This document shows positions 28,317-36,634 of a DNA stretch of 64,000 bases, one piece after another. A program made the translations under genes and the position numbers. The notes under the pieces were generated by a model. It saw only the letters and a program-made list of their open reading frames with translations, ran no database searches and was not told where the DNA came from. Location: contig CANMGT010000001.1 of NCBI GenBank assembly GCA_947497495.1, positions 434,001 to 498,000 of the forward strand, written 5' to 3'. The stretch comes from an uncultured Lentibacter sp. (GTDB lineage Bacteria; Pseudomonadota; Alphaproteobacteria; Rhodobacterales; Rhodobacteraceae). How positions within the stretch are numbered: the first letter of the stretch is position 1; each line of letters opens with the position of its first letter.

Positions 28317-28420
28317 ATTCGTCCCTCGCGTCGTTTTCTCCAGACTATGGCCTGTAGCTTTTTTCTTGAATACCCGAAAATTTCCCATCAGTTTCAAAAA
28401 AAACCAACAAGTGGCGGCGC

Positions 28421-29326
28421 ATGTCCTATTTCGACAACCTGAAAACTTTCATCCGCGTGTTCGAGCTTGGCTCTATGTCAGCCGCCGCGCGCGACCAGCG
28501 GATATCTCCCGCAGTCGCTTCCTCGCGCATCTCCCAGCTTGAAGAGCGCCTCGGCGTGCGGCTGTTCCAACGCACCACGCGCAAGCTTGGCCCAACCGAG
28601 CAGGGCCGTATTTTTTATGACGGAGCGCAGCGCGTGCTCGACGCGGTGGAAGAGGCGGAAAGCGCCGTCAACTCCATCACGGGCGAACCCCGCGGCACAA
28701 TCTATGTCGCAGCCCCCCTCGGGCTTGGCCGCCGTTTCATCGCGCCGCAAGTGCCGGTTTTCAAGGCGCAATACGCTCAGATCAACATCCGCCTGCGCCT
28801 GTCTGACCGCAAACTCGACCTCACAGCAGAAGGCCTCGACATTGCCTTCTTCCTCGGCACACCAGAAGACAGCACCCTGCGCCTGCGCAAAATCGCCGAT
28901 TGCCCGCGCCTTCTGTGCGCTGCGCCAAGCTACCTCGCCCAGCGCGGCACACCACAAGCCCTGTCCGAGCTGACAGACGGCACCCACGACTGCCTCAACC
29001 TGCGCTACCCCGGCGCGCCGGAGTTCCAGTGGCCACTGGAAACACCCGAAGGCGTGCGCCGCGTGCCAGTGACGGGGCCTTACGAGTCTGACGACGGCGA
29101 TGTGCTCACATCCTGGGCGCTTGAGGGCCACGGCATCATCCTCAAACCGCGCTTTGAAGTCGCCGAGCACCTCGCCTCCGGCGCGCTGGTGCCTGTGCTG
29201 GAAAACACCCCGCCCCTCCCCGTCCAACTCGGCGCACTCTACTCGCACCGCCGCGGTCAAGACCCGAAAACACGCCTGTTCACCGACTTCATTGCCGAGA
29301 AGATAAGTGTGGGAATTGCGGGCTAG
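28421..29326 (+). CDS. LysR-family regulator divergent from puuD
   Basis: A 301-residue LysR protein with helix-turn-helix SMSAAARDQRISPAVASSRI and RLGVRLFQRTTRKLGPTEQG, then an effector-binding domain with NIRLRLSDRKLDLTAEGLDI. It is similar along its whole length to the LysR at 25259, so the pair probably arose by duplication. The 104-bp gap to puuD should carry the shared operator; I see T/A-rich stretches but no clear T-N11-A dyad. Control of urate oxidation is inferred from position. Confidence 0.85.
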   Translation: MSYFDNLKTFIRVFELGSMSAAARDQRISPAVASSRISQLEERLGVRLFQRTTRKLGPTEQGRIFYDGAQRVLDAVEEAESAVNSITGEPRGTIYVAAPLGLGRRFIAPQVPVFKAQYAQINIRLRLSDRKLDLTAEGLDIAFFLGTPEDSTLRLRKIADCPRLLCAAPSYLAQRGTPQALSELTDGTHDCLNLRYPGAPEFQWPLETPEGVRRVPVTGPYESDDGDVLTSWALEGHGIILKPRFEVAEHLASGALVPVLENTPPLPVQLGALYSHRRGQDPKTRLFTDFIAEKISVGIAG

Positions 29327-29424
29327 GAGTATTCACAGCGAAACTGCTTACTGTGGAGAAGCAAAACATCAGTACTGATAGCTCCTTTATGCATACGTCT
29401 TCAAAAATGGAGTTCAGACCAAGT

Positions 29425-30072
29425 ATGAACAAGTTTTCCCACCCGTTTGCGGTTCTCTCTTCGTTATTCATAGTGCTGTTAGCAAATGCAGCCCCTGCCC
29501 AAGAGAGTGAGGTTAGCTCGCTCACTTCCGGCGTTGGGGCATGTCCAACTCCAATTACAATCGAACTCCGAGATAGTTGGCTTGATGCCTACGAGAGTTC
29601 CGACGCAATTAGGCGGCTTCGTAGCAATCCAGCCCGTAAAGCAATTGTCGCAACTGTGCTTGTCAGTGACCGGTTACCAGGTGCAAGTATTTCAGTGATG
29701 TCTTTAGGGTCAGTTGACGCAGCTCAGGGCAGAATAACTCCCGAGTTGTTTGAACACCTGAAGAAAACGACATTGCATCAGGCCAGAGAGCCGGACGAAT
29801 CGCTTAGTGCTGCTTTGCAAAAACGAGTGGAGGAGTTATCCGAAAAAGGTGGCATCGAGGTCTCAGAGTTTAAGGTCTTTCAGAACGTAATCACCAGTCC
29901 CGGTCAGTTTGTTTTCTTTGGTCGCTCCACTTCTGCCGATGAGTCTTTTCATACAGCTGGGGTTTTCCGACACATCAACTCCTGCCTAATAAACCTATCA
30001 GTTGGGATTCCTGAAAACTCAGGCCCAAGTGCGTTGTTTGAAACCCTAAGATCACTAAAGGTCAGAGGGTAG
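29425..30072 (+). CDS. orphan secreted protein of unknown function
   Basis: A 215-residue protein with a signal peptide (PFAVLSSLFIVLLANAAPAQ region) and a mature part without a recognised domain. Two Cys (GACPTPITIEL near the N-terminus and NSCLINLSV near the C-terminus) could form a disulfide. Base composition is clearly more AT-rich than the genes on either side, and codon choice differs (TCT, AGT, TTA), suggesting acquisition or weak selection. I chose the ATG at 29425 because it places the signal peptide at the N-terminus; in-frame GTG 29353 and ATG 29407 are possible. It splits lysR from uraH and faces uraH convergently. Confidence 0.6.
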   Translation: MNKFSHPFAVLSSLFIVLLANAAPAQESEVSSLTSGVGACPTPITIELRDSWLDAYESSDAIRRLRSNPARKAIVATVLVSDRLPGASISVMSLGSVDAAQGRITPELFEHLKKTTLHQAREPDESLSAALQKRVEELSEKGGIEVSEFKVFQNVITSPGQFVFFGRSTSADESFHTAGVFRHINSCLINLSVGIPENSGPSALFETLRSLKVRG

Positions 30073-30083
30073 GGTTTACCCCG

Positions 30084-30440
30084 TCAACTCCCCCGATACG
30101 TCGAATACCCATAGGGCGACAGCAACAGCGGCACGTGGTAGTGCGCGCTCGCGTCTGACATGCCAAAGCGGATCGGCACTTCGTCGAGGAACAGCGGATC
30201 ATCGCCCGCTTGGCCCGAGGCGCGCAGGTAGTCGCCCGCGAAGAACACCAGCTCGTAGATGCCGACAGCAAACTTCTCGGTAGGCAAGATCGGCCCGTCG
30301 GTGCGCCCGTCTGCGTTTGTCACCAGCTCAACCAGCTTTTCACGGGCACCGCCCGTCAGCCGATAGAGCGCGATCTTCAAGCCAGCCGCGGGGTTGCCCG
30401 TTGCCGTGTCCAGAACATGCGTTGTCAAATAGCCGCTCAT
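30084..30440 (-). CDS. uraH: 5-hydroxyisourate hydrolase (transthyretin-like)
   Basis: Hydrolyses 5-hydroxyisourate, the PuuD product, to OHCU. The 118-residue length is typical. The N-terminal [17 protein letters not shown] with catalytic His, the middle Arg motif [11 protein letters not shown], and the C-terminal signature [18 protein letters not shown] (His and YRGS) are all present. The ATG at 30440 has AGGAGG. The next enzyme, OHCU decarboxylase, and allantoinase are not in the window. PuuD is 1.7 kb away on the same strand with two plus-strand genes between. Confidence 0.95.
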   Translation of the reverse strand: MSGYLTTHVLDTATGNPAAGLKIALYRLTGGAREKLVELVTNADGRTDGPILPTEKFAVGIYELVFFAGDYLRASGQAGDDPLFLDEVPIRFGMSDASAHYHVPLLLSPYGYSTYRGS

Positions 30441-30530
30441 AGCGCCCTCCTGTTTTGCTCTAGTGTGGCGCAAGTCCGCGCGGCTTGCACCTGTCTAAAT
30501 TACTGAGCAGTTTCAAACAAAGCCGAAGAG

Positions 30531-31529
30531 TTAGCGTGCGGCCATCATCGCGGCCACATCGAGCATCCGGTTGGAAAAGCCCCACTCGTTGTCATACCAG
30601 CCAAACACCCTGAGCAAGCCGCCGACAGAGACACTGGTTTCGCGGCCTGACATGACAATACTCTCGGGGCGCATCCGCAAGTCTGTCGAAACAAGCGGGT
30701 CGGTGATGTAGCCAAACAACGGGCTGCTTGCGGCCTCTTGCAATGCCGCGTTCACGGCTTCCACTGTTGCCGGCTTGCTCAACTGCAACGCGAGGTCTAT
30801 CGCCGAAACGCTTGCTGTTGGCACCCGCACCGCGCGCGCCTCGATACGGCCTGCCAGCGACGGCAACACCTCTCCGATCAGCCGCGCCGCGCTGGTTGTT
30901 GTCGGCACCATCGACAGCGCCGCCGCGCGCGAGCGCACCAAGTCGCCGCGCGGCGTGTCGATCGTTGGCTGGCTGCCGGTATAGCAATGCACCGTCGTCA
31001 TATGGCCGCTCTCAACGCCCCATTCGGCGTCAAGCAGCTTCAGCAATGGCGCGAGCGCGTTGGTGGTGCAACTGGCGTTCGAGATGATCGCGTGATCGCC
31101 GATCTCGGCCTCGTTCGCGCCCAGCACAACTGTCTTGTCAGCAGCTTTCGAGGGGCCGGAAATGAGCACAGCCTTCGCGCCCGCTTCAAGTCCGCGCATG
31201 GCAACCGCGCGGTTGCCCGCAGCGCCCGTGCACTCAAGCAGCACATCAACGCCGCTCAAGTCGAGCGCGCCGATGTCGGCGACACCGTGAAAAGCGTAGA
31301 CCAGCCCATCGACAGTCAGGCTTTTGTCAGCATGGCTCACCTGCCCGGGAAAAGGGCCGAACACACTGTCGTAAGCAAACAGATAGGCACAGCTTTCCAG
31401 CGGTGCGATATCGTTGATCAGCACAATCTCAAAGCCCTGCCCGGCCCGCGTGCCGTGCAGCATCCGCAAGATAGAACGGCCAATGCGCCCAAACCCGTTG
31501 ATCGCAATTCTGACGGGCTTTTGCGTCAA
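30531..31529 (-). CDS. gap: type I glyceraldehyde-3-phosphate dehydrogenase
   Basis: NAD(P)-dependent phosphorylating GAPDH of 332 residues. NGFGRIGRSILR at 11-22 binds the cofactor, Cys154 in ISNASCTTNALAP is the nucleophile, VHCYTGSQPTID and ARAVRVPTASVSAIDL complete the site, and WYDNEWGFSNRM is the C-terminal signature. The only fitting start is TTG 31529, overlapping the previous stop as TTGA, so translation is probably coupled. Residue Asp40 after VLIN suggests NAD preference. The isolated location and odd start suggest a second copy beside a housekeeping gap elsewhere; that is inference. Confidence 0.9.
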   Translation of the reverse strand: MTQKPVRIAINGFGRIGRSILRMLHGTRAGQGFEIVLINDIAPLESCAYLFAYDSVFGPFPGQVSHADKSLTVDGLVYAFHGVADIGALDLSGVDVLLECTGAAGNRAVAMRGLEAGAKAVLISGPSKAADKTVVLGANEAEIGDHAIISNASCTTNALAPLLKLLDAEWGVESGHMTTVHCYTGSQPTIDTPRGDLVRSRAAALSMVPTTTSAARLIGEVLPSLAGRIEARAVRVPTASVSAIDLALQLSKPATVEAVNAALQEAASSPLFGYITDPLVSTDLRMRPESIVMSGRETSVSVGGLLRVFGWYDNEWGFSNRMLDVAAMMAAR

Positions 31530-31882
31530 TGCTCGGCCTCGCTGCGATAGCCCTGATCATCAAAGAACGGCTCCATCTGCGCGACGATCACCGAGTTTTC
31601 CTCAAGCGCGCGCACCATCAAGCCGCGCTCCTCATCGTCGATCTCGTGGCCAAGTTCTTCGCGTTCTTCCAGCGTGCCATAACCCGTCACATCAAGTGGC
31701 GCTGTGTCGGCCTGTTTCAGGATCGCAACAGTCTCGCGCACCGCTTCAGCCTCATCAATCCCGCTGGCATAGATCACCAGCGCCGCGCCAGTTGCGTCCT
31801 TGGGCAGACCGTCGCCAGCCTTGCGGCCAATCTGAACCAACAAAGTATATACCTGTTGCTTGCTTTTCTGCTTCTCTGCCAC
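31526..31882 (-). CDS. unknown soluble protein coupled to GAPDH
   Basis: A predicted 118-residue soluble, acidic protein with no family I recognise. It has a KQKSKQQVYTLLVQIGRKAG start, an alpha/beta-looking middle (ALVIYASGIDEAEAVRETVA) and a charged C-terminus (LEEREELGHEIDDEERGLMV). I chose GTG 31882 because GGAGG lies 5 bases before it; a TTG 25 codons upstream is the alternative. Its stop overlaps the GAPDH start, so the two products are probably made together. The plus-strand channel gene begins 143 bp to the right. Confidence 0.65.
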   Translation of the reverse strand: MAEKQKSKQQVYTLLVQIGRKAGDGLPKDATGAALVIYASGIDEAEAVRETVAILKQADTAPLDVTGYGTLEEREELGHEIDDEERGLMVRALEENSVIVAQMEPFFDDQGYRSEAEH

Positions 31883-32025
31883 AGCGGCCTCCAGAACAAT
31901 TTCCCCACAGATGCGGCCAATCGAGGGCCGAGTCAACCAAAGCAAACCCGCAGACAACGTAAGAAAACTTGACCCCGCTCCACAGTTTGCCCAAAACAGT
32001 TAACGACACTGGGGTTAGCAAACAC

Positions 32026-33090
32026 ATGAAACAAATATTGTTTGGCTTTATCTGGCTTTGCGCATTCTTGGCAGGGCCAAAGGGCGCATACGCGCAAGAC
32101 GGCGCCCTCACCTTCGTGACCGTCGACAGGCCCCCGTTTTCGATGCAGGCCAGTGACGGCACAACACGTGAGGGCTTCTCGATAGACCTCACCCGCGCCA
32201 TTGCCGGCGAACTGGGCCGCGAGCTACGCTTTGAGCGCGTAGAAACATTCTCCGAAATGTTTGAAGCTGTCGAAAGTGGCCGCGCTGACGGGGCCATTGC
32301 AAACATCTCGATCACGGCATCCCGCGAACAAGCGATGGATTTCACCCATCCGATCTTTGAGAGCGGGTTGCAGATCATGCTGCCGGGCGAAAAAGAGGGC
32401 GCGAGCCTGATCAACGTCATCGCCACCCGCGACGTGGCTATGTTTGTTCTCGCGGCTTTCGCGGTGCTGTTTGTCTTTGGCATGCTCATGTGGCTGCTTG
32501 AGCGTGGCCGCCAGCCCTATTTTGACAGGCCCCTACGCGAGGCGATGTTCCCCTCGTTCTGGTGGGCGCTCAACCTTGTCGTCAACGGCGGCTTTGAAGA
32601 GCGCGTGCCAACGTCACGCCTTGGCCGCCTCTTTGGCGTGCTTCTGGTTGTCTCTTCACTGTTTATCGTTTCGATCTTTGTCGCGCAGATCACCGCGGCC
32701 ATGACAGTTGCGGCAATCTCCGAGAACGTCCAAAGCCTGAACGATCTGGACGGGCGCAAGACAGCGACAACCCGCAACTCGACGGGTGAAGCACTGCTGG
32801 CCCAACGCGACATCCCGCATGACAGCTACGACACCCTGAGCGGCATGTTGGCCGCTTTCGAGAGCGGCGAAGTCGAGGCGGTTGTCTTTGATGGGCCCAT
32901 CTTGGCGTGGTATCTGCAAACCCAAGGCCGCGGCAAAGGCCGCCTTGTTGAACGTGTTTTCAAACGCGAAAACTACGGCATCGCCCTGCCGACAGGCAGC
33001 CCGCTCACCGAAGAGTTCAACCGCGCGCTGCTGGCCCTGCGCGAAAGCGGCGCTCACGACGAGATCACACGAAAATACTTCGGCAACTAA
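32026..33090 (+). CDS. GluR0-like ligand-gated ion channel
   Basis: A 354-residue protein with the bacterial ionotropic glutamate receptor layout. A signal peptide (1-23) is followed by the first half of a substrate-binding-like domain (24-130, with FSIDLTRAIAGELG and ADGAIANISITASRE), M1 (138-158), a pore-loop region (175-195), M2 (202-226) and the second half of the binding domain to the end. Segment VAQITAAMTVAAISENVQSLNDL corresponds to the M2-S2 junction. Where potassium-selective relatives carry a TVGYGD filter, this protein has VVNGGFEERVP, so selectivity is doubtful. A simple solute-binding protein is excluded by the internal membrane segments. The ligand is probably an amino acid. 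Confidence 0.78.
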   Translation: MKQILFGFIWLCAFLAGPKGAYAQDGALTFVTVDRPPFSMQASDGTTREGFSIDLTRAIAGELGRELRFERVETFSEMFEAVESGRADGAIANISITASREQAMDFTHPIFESGLQIMLPGEKEGASLINVIATRDVAMFVLAAFAVLFVFGMLMWLLERGRQPYFDRPLREAMFPSFWWALNLVVNGGFEERVPTSRLGRLFGVLLVVSSLFIVSIFVAQITAAMTVAAISENVQSLNDLDGRKTATTRNSTGEALLAQRDIPHDSYDTLSGMLAAFESGEVEAVVFDGPILAWYLQTQGRGKGRLVERVFKRENYGIALPTGSPLTEEFNRALLALRESGAHDEITRKYFGN

Positions 33091-33091
33091 G

Positions 33092-33163
33092 CTAAGCCAT
33101 ACCCTGCGTTTGAAGCCACAGGCCAAGCATTATCGCGGCAGTCAGTAGTATTGATCGTTTCAT
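33092..33163 (-). CDS. possible 23-residue hydrophobic small protein
   Basis: ATG 33163 opens a 23-codon frame beginning MKRSILLTAAIMLGLW and ending QGMA before TAG, with GAGGG about 9 bases upstream. Lys-Arg followed by a hydrophobic run looks like a small membrane peptide or a truncated signal peptide. It fills most of the gap between the channel gene and an unknown minus-strand gene. Chance occurrence cannot be excluded from one sequence. Confidence 0.28.
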   Translation of the reverse strand: MKRSILLTAAIMLGLWLQTQGMA

Positions 33164-33234
33164 GGTGTTTGCCCTCACTGTTCAGAGGGTCAAACGCACA
33201 GTGCGGCACCTTCCGTCGCCGTGTATTGCCTCTG

Positions 33235-34164
33235 TTACTCGACAAACCACGGCACGAAACGGGCCAACGTTTCAATCTTGCTGGGTTTCCACTCGAAGTA
33301 CGGATCCCAATTGTCGGGAAAATCTTGTTCCATCACATGTCGGATGCCGCGCAAGATAGGGTTTCGAAACGCCTCCAGCGCGCCCAAAAACAAGTCAGCG
33401 TTGTTCATCCAGCGATAGCTCATTTGATCAAAGCTACCGGCGTTGTGAAGATCATCGAGGATCAGCAAGCAGATGCAGGGTAGAAAAGTTGCGCCATTGG
33501 TAGGGTCATGTCCTGTCAACTCGACAACTTCCGCCGGAAACCAGCGCTCTCCTGCCGGAAATTTACAGGCTTCATCAGCCAGAACCGCGAGCAGCGCAGT
33601 TGCGTGCTCATCCGCGCGATAGCCATAGTCCGCACTTGCCACAGCGTCGATCATCGCCCCTTCAAGCCGCCTCGCCAGCGCCACCAGCGGCGCAATGATT
33701 GCTGCTTTGTCTTCGCTCAGAAACATCTGCTTTGTGGGGCGCGGCGCAGCATCAATATCGTGAACGTCAAGCGCCATAGCAAAGCCCCGCGCCAGTGTCG
33801 CCGCCCAAGCGCGCGGCATATCGTCAAGCCTTTTGCGCCACACAAGCCAACCGAAATACTCGCCCTCAGGCCCGACTTGACCATGTACCGCGTCCGCCAG
33901 CAAGACAGCCAGCGCAAAAGCGGCGTCAGCTGGCTCGCCGTCAAAGGCCAAGCGGTTCAGATACGCCAACACCGCAAGGTAGCTATCACCCGTTTCAAGC
34001 CGCATCTCTTTGGTTTGGGATACCTCTCGCAGCTGCGCAGCCAAGTCCGCCTGCCCGCAGTCCTCAAGCCGCAAAAGAAAAGGCGCCCGGGCAAGCGAAG
34101 CCTGCCCAAGCGCCCAAAGGTCATTCAGAACTTGCCGTTTTGGCCAGTCAGACCCCCAAAACAT
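33235..34164 (-). CDS. unknown protein co-transcribed with dapD
   Basis: A 309-residue soluble protein, largely helical by inspection and rich in Ala, Leu and acidic residues, with no domain I recognise. Features include an N-terminal FWGSDWPKRQVLNDLWALGQ, a central LVWRKRLDDMPRAWAATLARG, and a C-terminal aromatic part (NWDPYFEWKPSKIETLARFV). Its ATG is one base after the dapD stop, so it belongs to the dapD transcript. Function not proposed. Confidence 0.7.
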   Translation of the reverse strand: MFWGSDWPKRQVLNDLWALGQASLARAPFLLRLEDCGQADLAAQLREVSQTKEMRLETGDSYLAVLAYLNRLAFDGEPADAAFALAVLLADAVHGQVGPEGEYFGWLVWRKRLDDMPRAWAATLARGFAMALDVHDIDAAPRPTKQMFLSEDKAAIIAPLVALARRLEGAMIDAVASADYGYRADEHATALLAVLADEACKFPAGERWFPAEVVELTGHDPTNGATFLPCICLLILDDLHNAGSFDQMSYRWMNNADLFLGALEAFRNPILRGIRHVMEQDFPDNWDPYFEWKPSKIETLARFVPWFVE

Positions 34165-34165
34165 C

Positions 34166-34993
34166 CTAGTCCCGCAAAAGCTCGTTGATCGAGGTCTTGC
34201 TGCGTGTCTTCTCGTCTACGCGCTTCACGATAACGGCGCAGTAAAGGTTCACGCCGTTTTTACTTGGCATAGAGCCTGCCACCACAACCGAGCCAGACGG
34301 CACTTCGCCATACATGACTTCGCCTGTTTCGCGATCCAGAATTTTGGTGGACTGGCCGATGAAAACACCCATGCCCAGAACCGAGCCTTCGCGCACGATG
34401 CAGCCTTCAACAACCTCGGAGCGTGCGCCGATGAAGCAGTTGTCTTCGATGATCGTCGGGCCAGCCTGCATCGGCTCGAGAACGCCGCCAATGCCAACGC
34501 CGCCTGAAAGATGCACGTTCTTGCCGATCTGCGCGCACGAGCCAACGGTGGCCCATGTGTCAACCATCGTGCCGGAATCAACGTACGCACCGATGTTCAC
34601 AAACGAGGGCATCAAAACAACGCCGGGCGCGATGTAAGCCGACTTGCGCACAACGCAGTTTGGCACGGCGCGAAAGCCTGCGGCCTTCCACTGGTTTTCG
34701 CCCCAGCCAGCAAACTTGCTGTCGACTTTGTCCCACCAGCCGCCAGCTTGCGGGCCGCCTTCCTGAATTTCCATGTCTTTAATGCGAAAGCCCAAAAGCA
34801 CAGCTTTCTTGGCCCATTGATTCACATGCCAGCTGTTGTCAGCCTGCTTTTCAGCAACCCGCAACTCACCGCTATCAAGCGCATTCAAAGTGTCTTCGAT
34901 CGCCTCGCGGGCTTCACCCGTTGTGGCAGGGGTAATGGCATCGCGGCCCTCCCATGCGGCTTCAATTGCTGTCTCAAGCTGCGCGTTTGACAT
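34166..34993 (-). CDS. dapD: 2,3,4,5-tetrahydropyridine-2,6-dicarboxylate N-succinyltransferase
   Basis: Acyltransferase of the succinylase branch of lysine and diaminopimelate synthesis. The 275-residue length is exact for the family. A helical N-terminal domain is followed by left-handed beta-helix hexapeptides ([60 protein letters not shown]) and the C-terminal [20 protein letters not shown]. The ATG at 34993 has AGGGAGA. The partner dapE is not in the window. Confidence 0.96.
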   Translation of the reverse strand: MSNAQLETAIEAAWEGRDAITPATTGEAREAIEDTLNALDSGELRVAEKQADNSWHVNQWAKKAVLLGFRIKDMEIQEGGPQAGGWWDKVDSKFAGWGENQWKAAGFRAVPNCVVRKSAYIAPGVVLMPSFVNIGAYVDSGTMVDTWATVGSCAQIGKNVHLSGGVGIGGVLEPMQAGPTIIEDNCFIGARSEVVEGCIVREGSVLGMGVFIGQSTKILDRETGEVMYGEVPSGSVVVAGSMPSKNGVNLYCAVIVKRVDEKTRSKTSINELLRD

Positions 34994-35178
34994 GTGATGT
35001 CTCCCTCTCATCGCGGAATCTCAATTGGCCAAGCCTATACTTGCCCTGCGCCCGCCGCGCAATGCCGCCTGTCAGCGCGCTTGACGCTTTCAGACTGGCG
35101 CGCATTATCTCATGAGCGTCTCGCCGCCAGACTATGCTACACTCGTCAAACCACAATCGCTTCGAAAGGACCGCGAAG

Positions 35179-35595
35179 ATGATCGCTTATATAACAGTCG
35201 GCGCCGATGATATCGACCTCGCGAAGCAGTTTTACTCTGCCTTCCTTCCGGCCCTTGGCTATTCGCTCAAAGAGGGCCCCGAAGGCCTGAGCTATACGCT
35301 CCCTGCACCGCAAGGGCGCGCGCCCCTGCTGCCCGATTTCTACGTAAAGCCCCCGTTTGATGGACAGCCTGCATCCGTTGGCAACGGCAACATGGTCGCC
35401 TTTGAGGCGCAATGCCAAGCCGAGGTCCGTACGCTTCACGCCGCCGCCCTCGCCGCAGGCGGCACAGATGAAGGCCAGCCCGGCTTTCGCGCGGCCTATG
35501 GCCCACATTTCTACGTGAGCTATCTGCGCGACCCTCAAGGCAACAAAATCGCGCTCTTTTCAAGCGATCCCAGCGAGCCAGGCCGCGATGACTAA
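35179..35595 (+). CDS. VOC-family (glyoxalase/bleomycin resistance-like) protein
   Basis: A 138-residue vicinal-oxygen-chelate protein. IAYITVGADDIDLAKQFYSA is the first beta-alpha unit, and GPHFYVSYLRDPQGNKIALF is the last strand with the metal-ligand position as Asp/Asn-rich DPQGNKI. Single-domain VOC proteins of this type are widespread and mostly uncharacterised. The ATG at 35179 has AAAGGA. It is divergent from dapD and followed after 21 bp by a dehydrogenase gene, so they may be co-transcribed. Confidence 0.8.
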   Translation: MIAYITVGADDIDLAKQFYSAFLPALGYSLKEGPEGLSYTLPAPQGRAPLLPDFYVKPPFDGQPASVGNGNMVAFEAQCQAEVRTLHAAALAAGGTDEGQPGFRAAYGPHFYVSYLRDPQGNKIALFSSDPSEPGRDD

Positions 35596-35616
35596 AACCA
35601 AGCCATGGAGCGAAGC

Positions 35617-36546
35617 ATGACAGATATCAGAACTGTTGGCGTAGTCGGCGGCGGCCTCATTGGCCTGAGTTGGGCCAGCCTCTTCGCGGCCAAAGGCTGC
35701 CGTGTGATCATCGTTGATCCCGACCCTCGCACAGAAGATCGCCTCCACGCCTTCTTGCCTGAGGCTCTGTCCAATCTCGAATCTTTGGGCATCGCAGGGC
35801 GCGCATCTATCTCTTCCCCCATTGTCACAGATCAGCTTTCCATGTTGAGCGCGGTGCAGTTTGTGCAGGAAAACGGGCCAGAACGTCTTGAAGCCAAGCG
35901 CGCGATTATGGCCGACATCGAGGCCAACATCGCGCCTGATGTTGTCATCGCATCCAGCACATCTTCGCTCCGCGCCAGCGATATGCAAGAGGGCGCACTT
36001 CATCCAAGCCGCATCCTCGTAGCCCATCCTATGAACCCGCCGCATCTCATCCCGATGGTTGAGCTGGTCGCAGGGCGCAGCACGTCTGCAGACGCGCTCG
36101 ACACAGCAGAGCAATTTTACGACCAGATGCAACGCGTGACGATCCGCGTAAAAAGCGAGGTGGCGGGGCATCTGGCCAACCGCCTCACATCTGCGCTCTA
36201 CCGCGAAGCCGTGCATCTTGTGGCAGAAGGCATCGCCGAGGTCGAAGATGTCGACAAGGCCATCGCTTATGGTCCCGGCATGCGCTGGGCTCTCATGGGC
36301 CCGCATCTAACCTATCATCTCGGCGGAGGCGCGGCGGGCTACCGCGGATACCTCGACCATCTTGGCCCAACCCAAGAAGCCCGCTGGAAAAGCCTTGGAA
36401 ACCCCGCGCTCACCGCGGCCACCAAAGCAGCACTTGTCGAAGGCTTGGAGCGCTCGCTTGAGGGCCAAGACGAAGCAACGCTCATAGCGCGGCGCGATGC
36501 CGCGCTGGTCGATCTTTTGAAGATGAAAAAGCTATATGATCTTTAA
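35617..36546 (+). CDS. 3-hydroxyacyl-CoA dehydrogenase-like protein (lambda-crystallin/L-gulonate or carnitine dehydrogenase type)
   Basis: A 309-residue NAD-dependent dehydrogenase. GVVGGGLIGLSWASLFAAKG is the Rossmann loop, VIIVDPDP follows with Asp selecting NAD, and AHPMNPPHLIPMVELVAG carries the catalytic His of the 3-hydroxyacyl-CoA dehydrogenase superfamily. The C-terminal helical domain has GHLANRLTSALYREAVHLV and AIAYGPGMRWALMGPHLTY, which fits the lambda-crystallin/gulonate/carnitine dehydrogenase branch that acts on free hydroxyacids. The ATG at 35617 has GGAG 7 bases upstream. Substrate not decidable from context. Confidence 0.8.
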   Translation: MTDIRTVGVVGGGLIGLSWASLFAAKGCRVIIVDPDPRTEDRLHAFLPEALSNLESLGIAGRASISSPIVTDQLSMLSAVQFVQENGPERLEAKRAIMADIEANIAPDVVIASSTSSLRASDMQEGALHPSRILVAHPMNPPHLIPMVELVAGRSTSADALDTAEQFYDQMQRVTIRVKSEVAGHLANRLTSALYREAVHLVAEGIAEVEDVDKAIAYGPGMRWALMGPHLTYHLGGGAAGYRGYLDHLGPTQEARWKSLGNPALTAATKAALVEGLERSLEGQDEATLIARRDAALVDLLKMKKLYDL

Positions 36547-36634
36547 GCCATGCTCCAGTCACCCAGCCCAACGCGCGGTGATTTAACTTTGTTTTCGTTA
36601 AGGTTTTAAAGCATCCACACCGTTCGGTGCGGAG

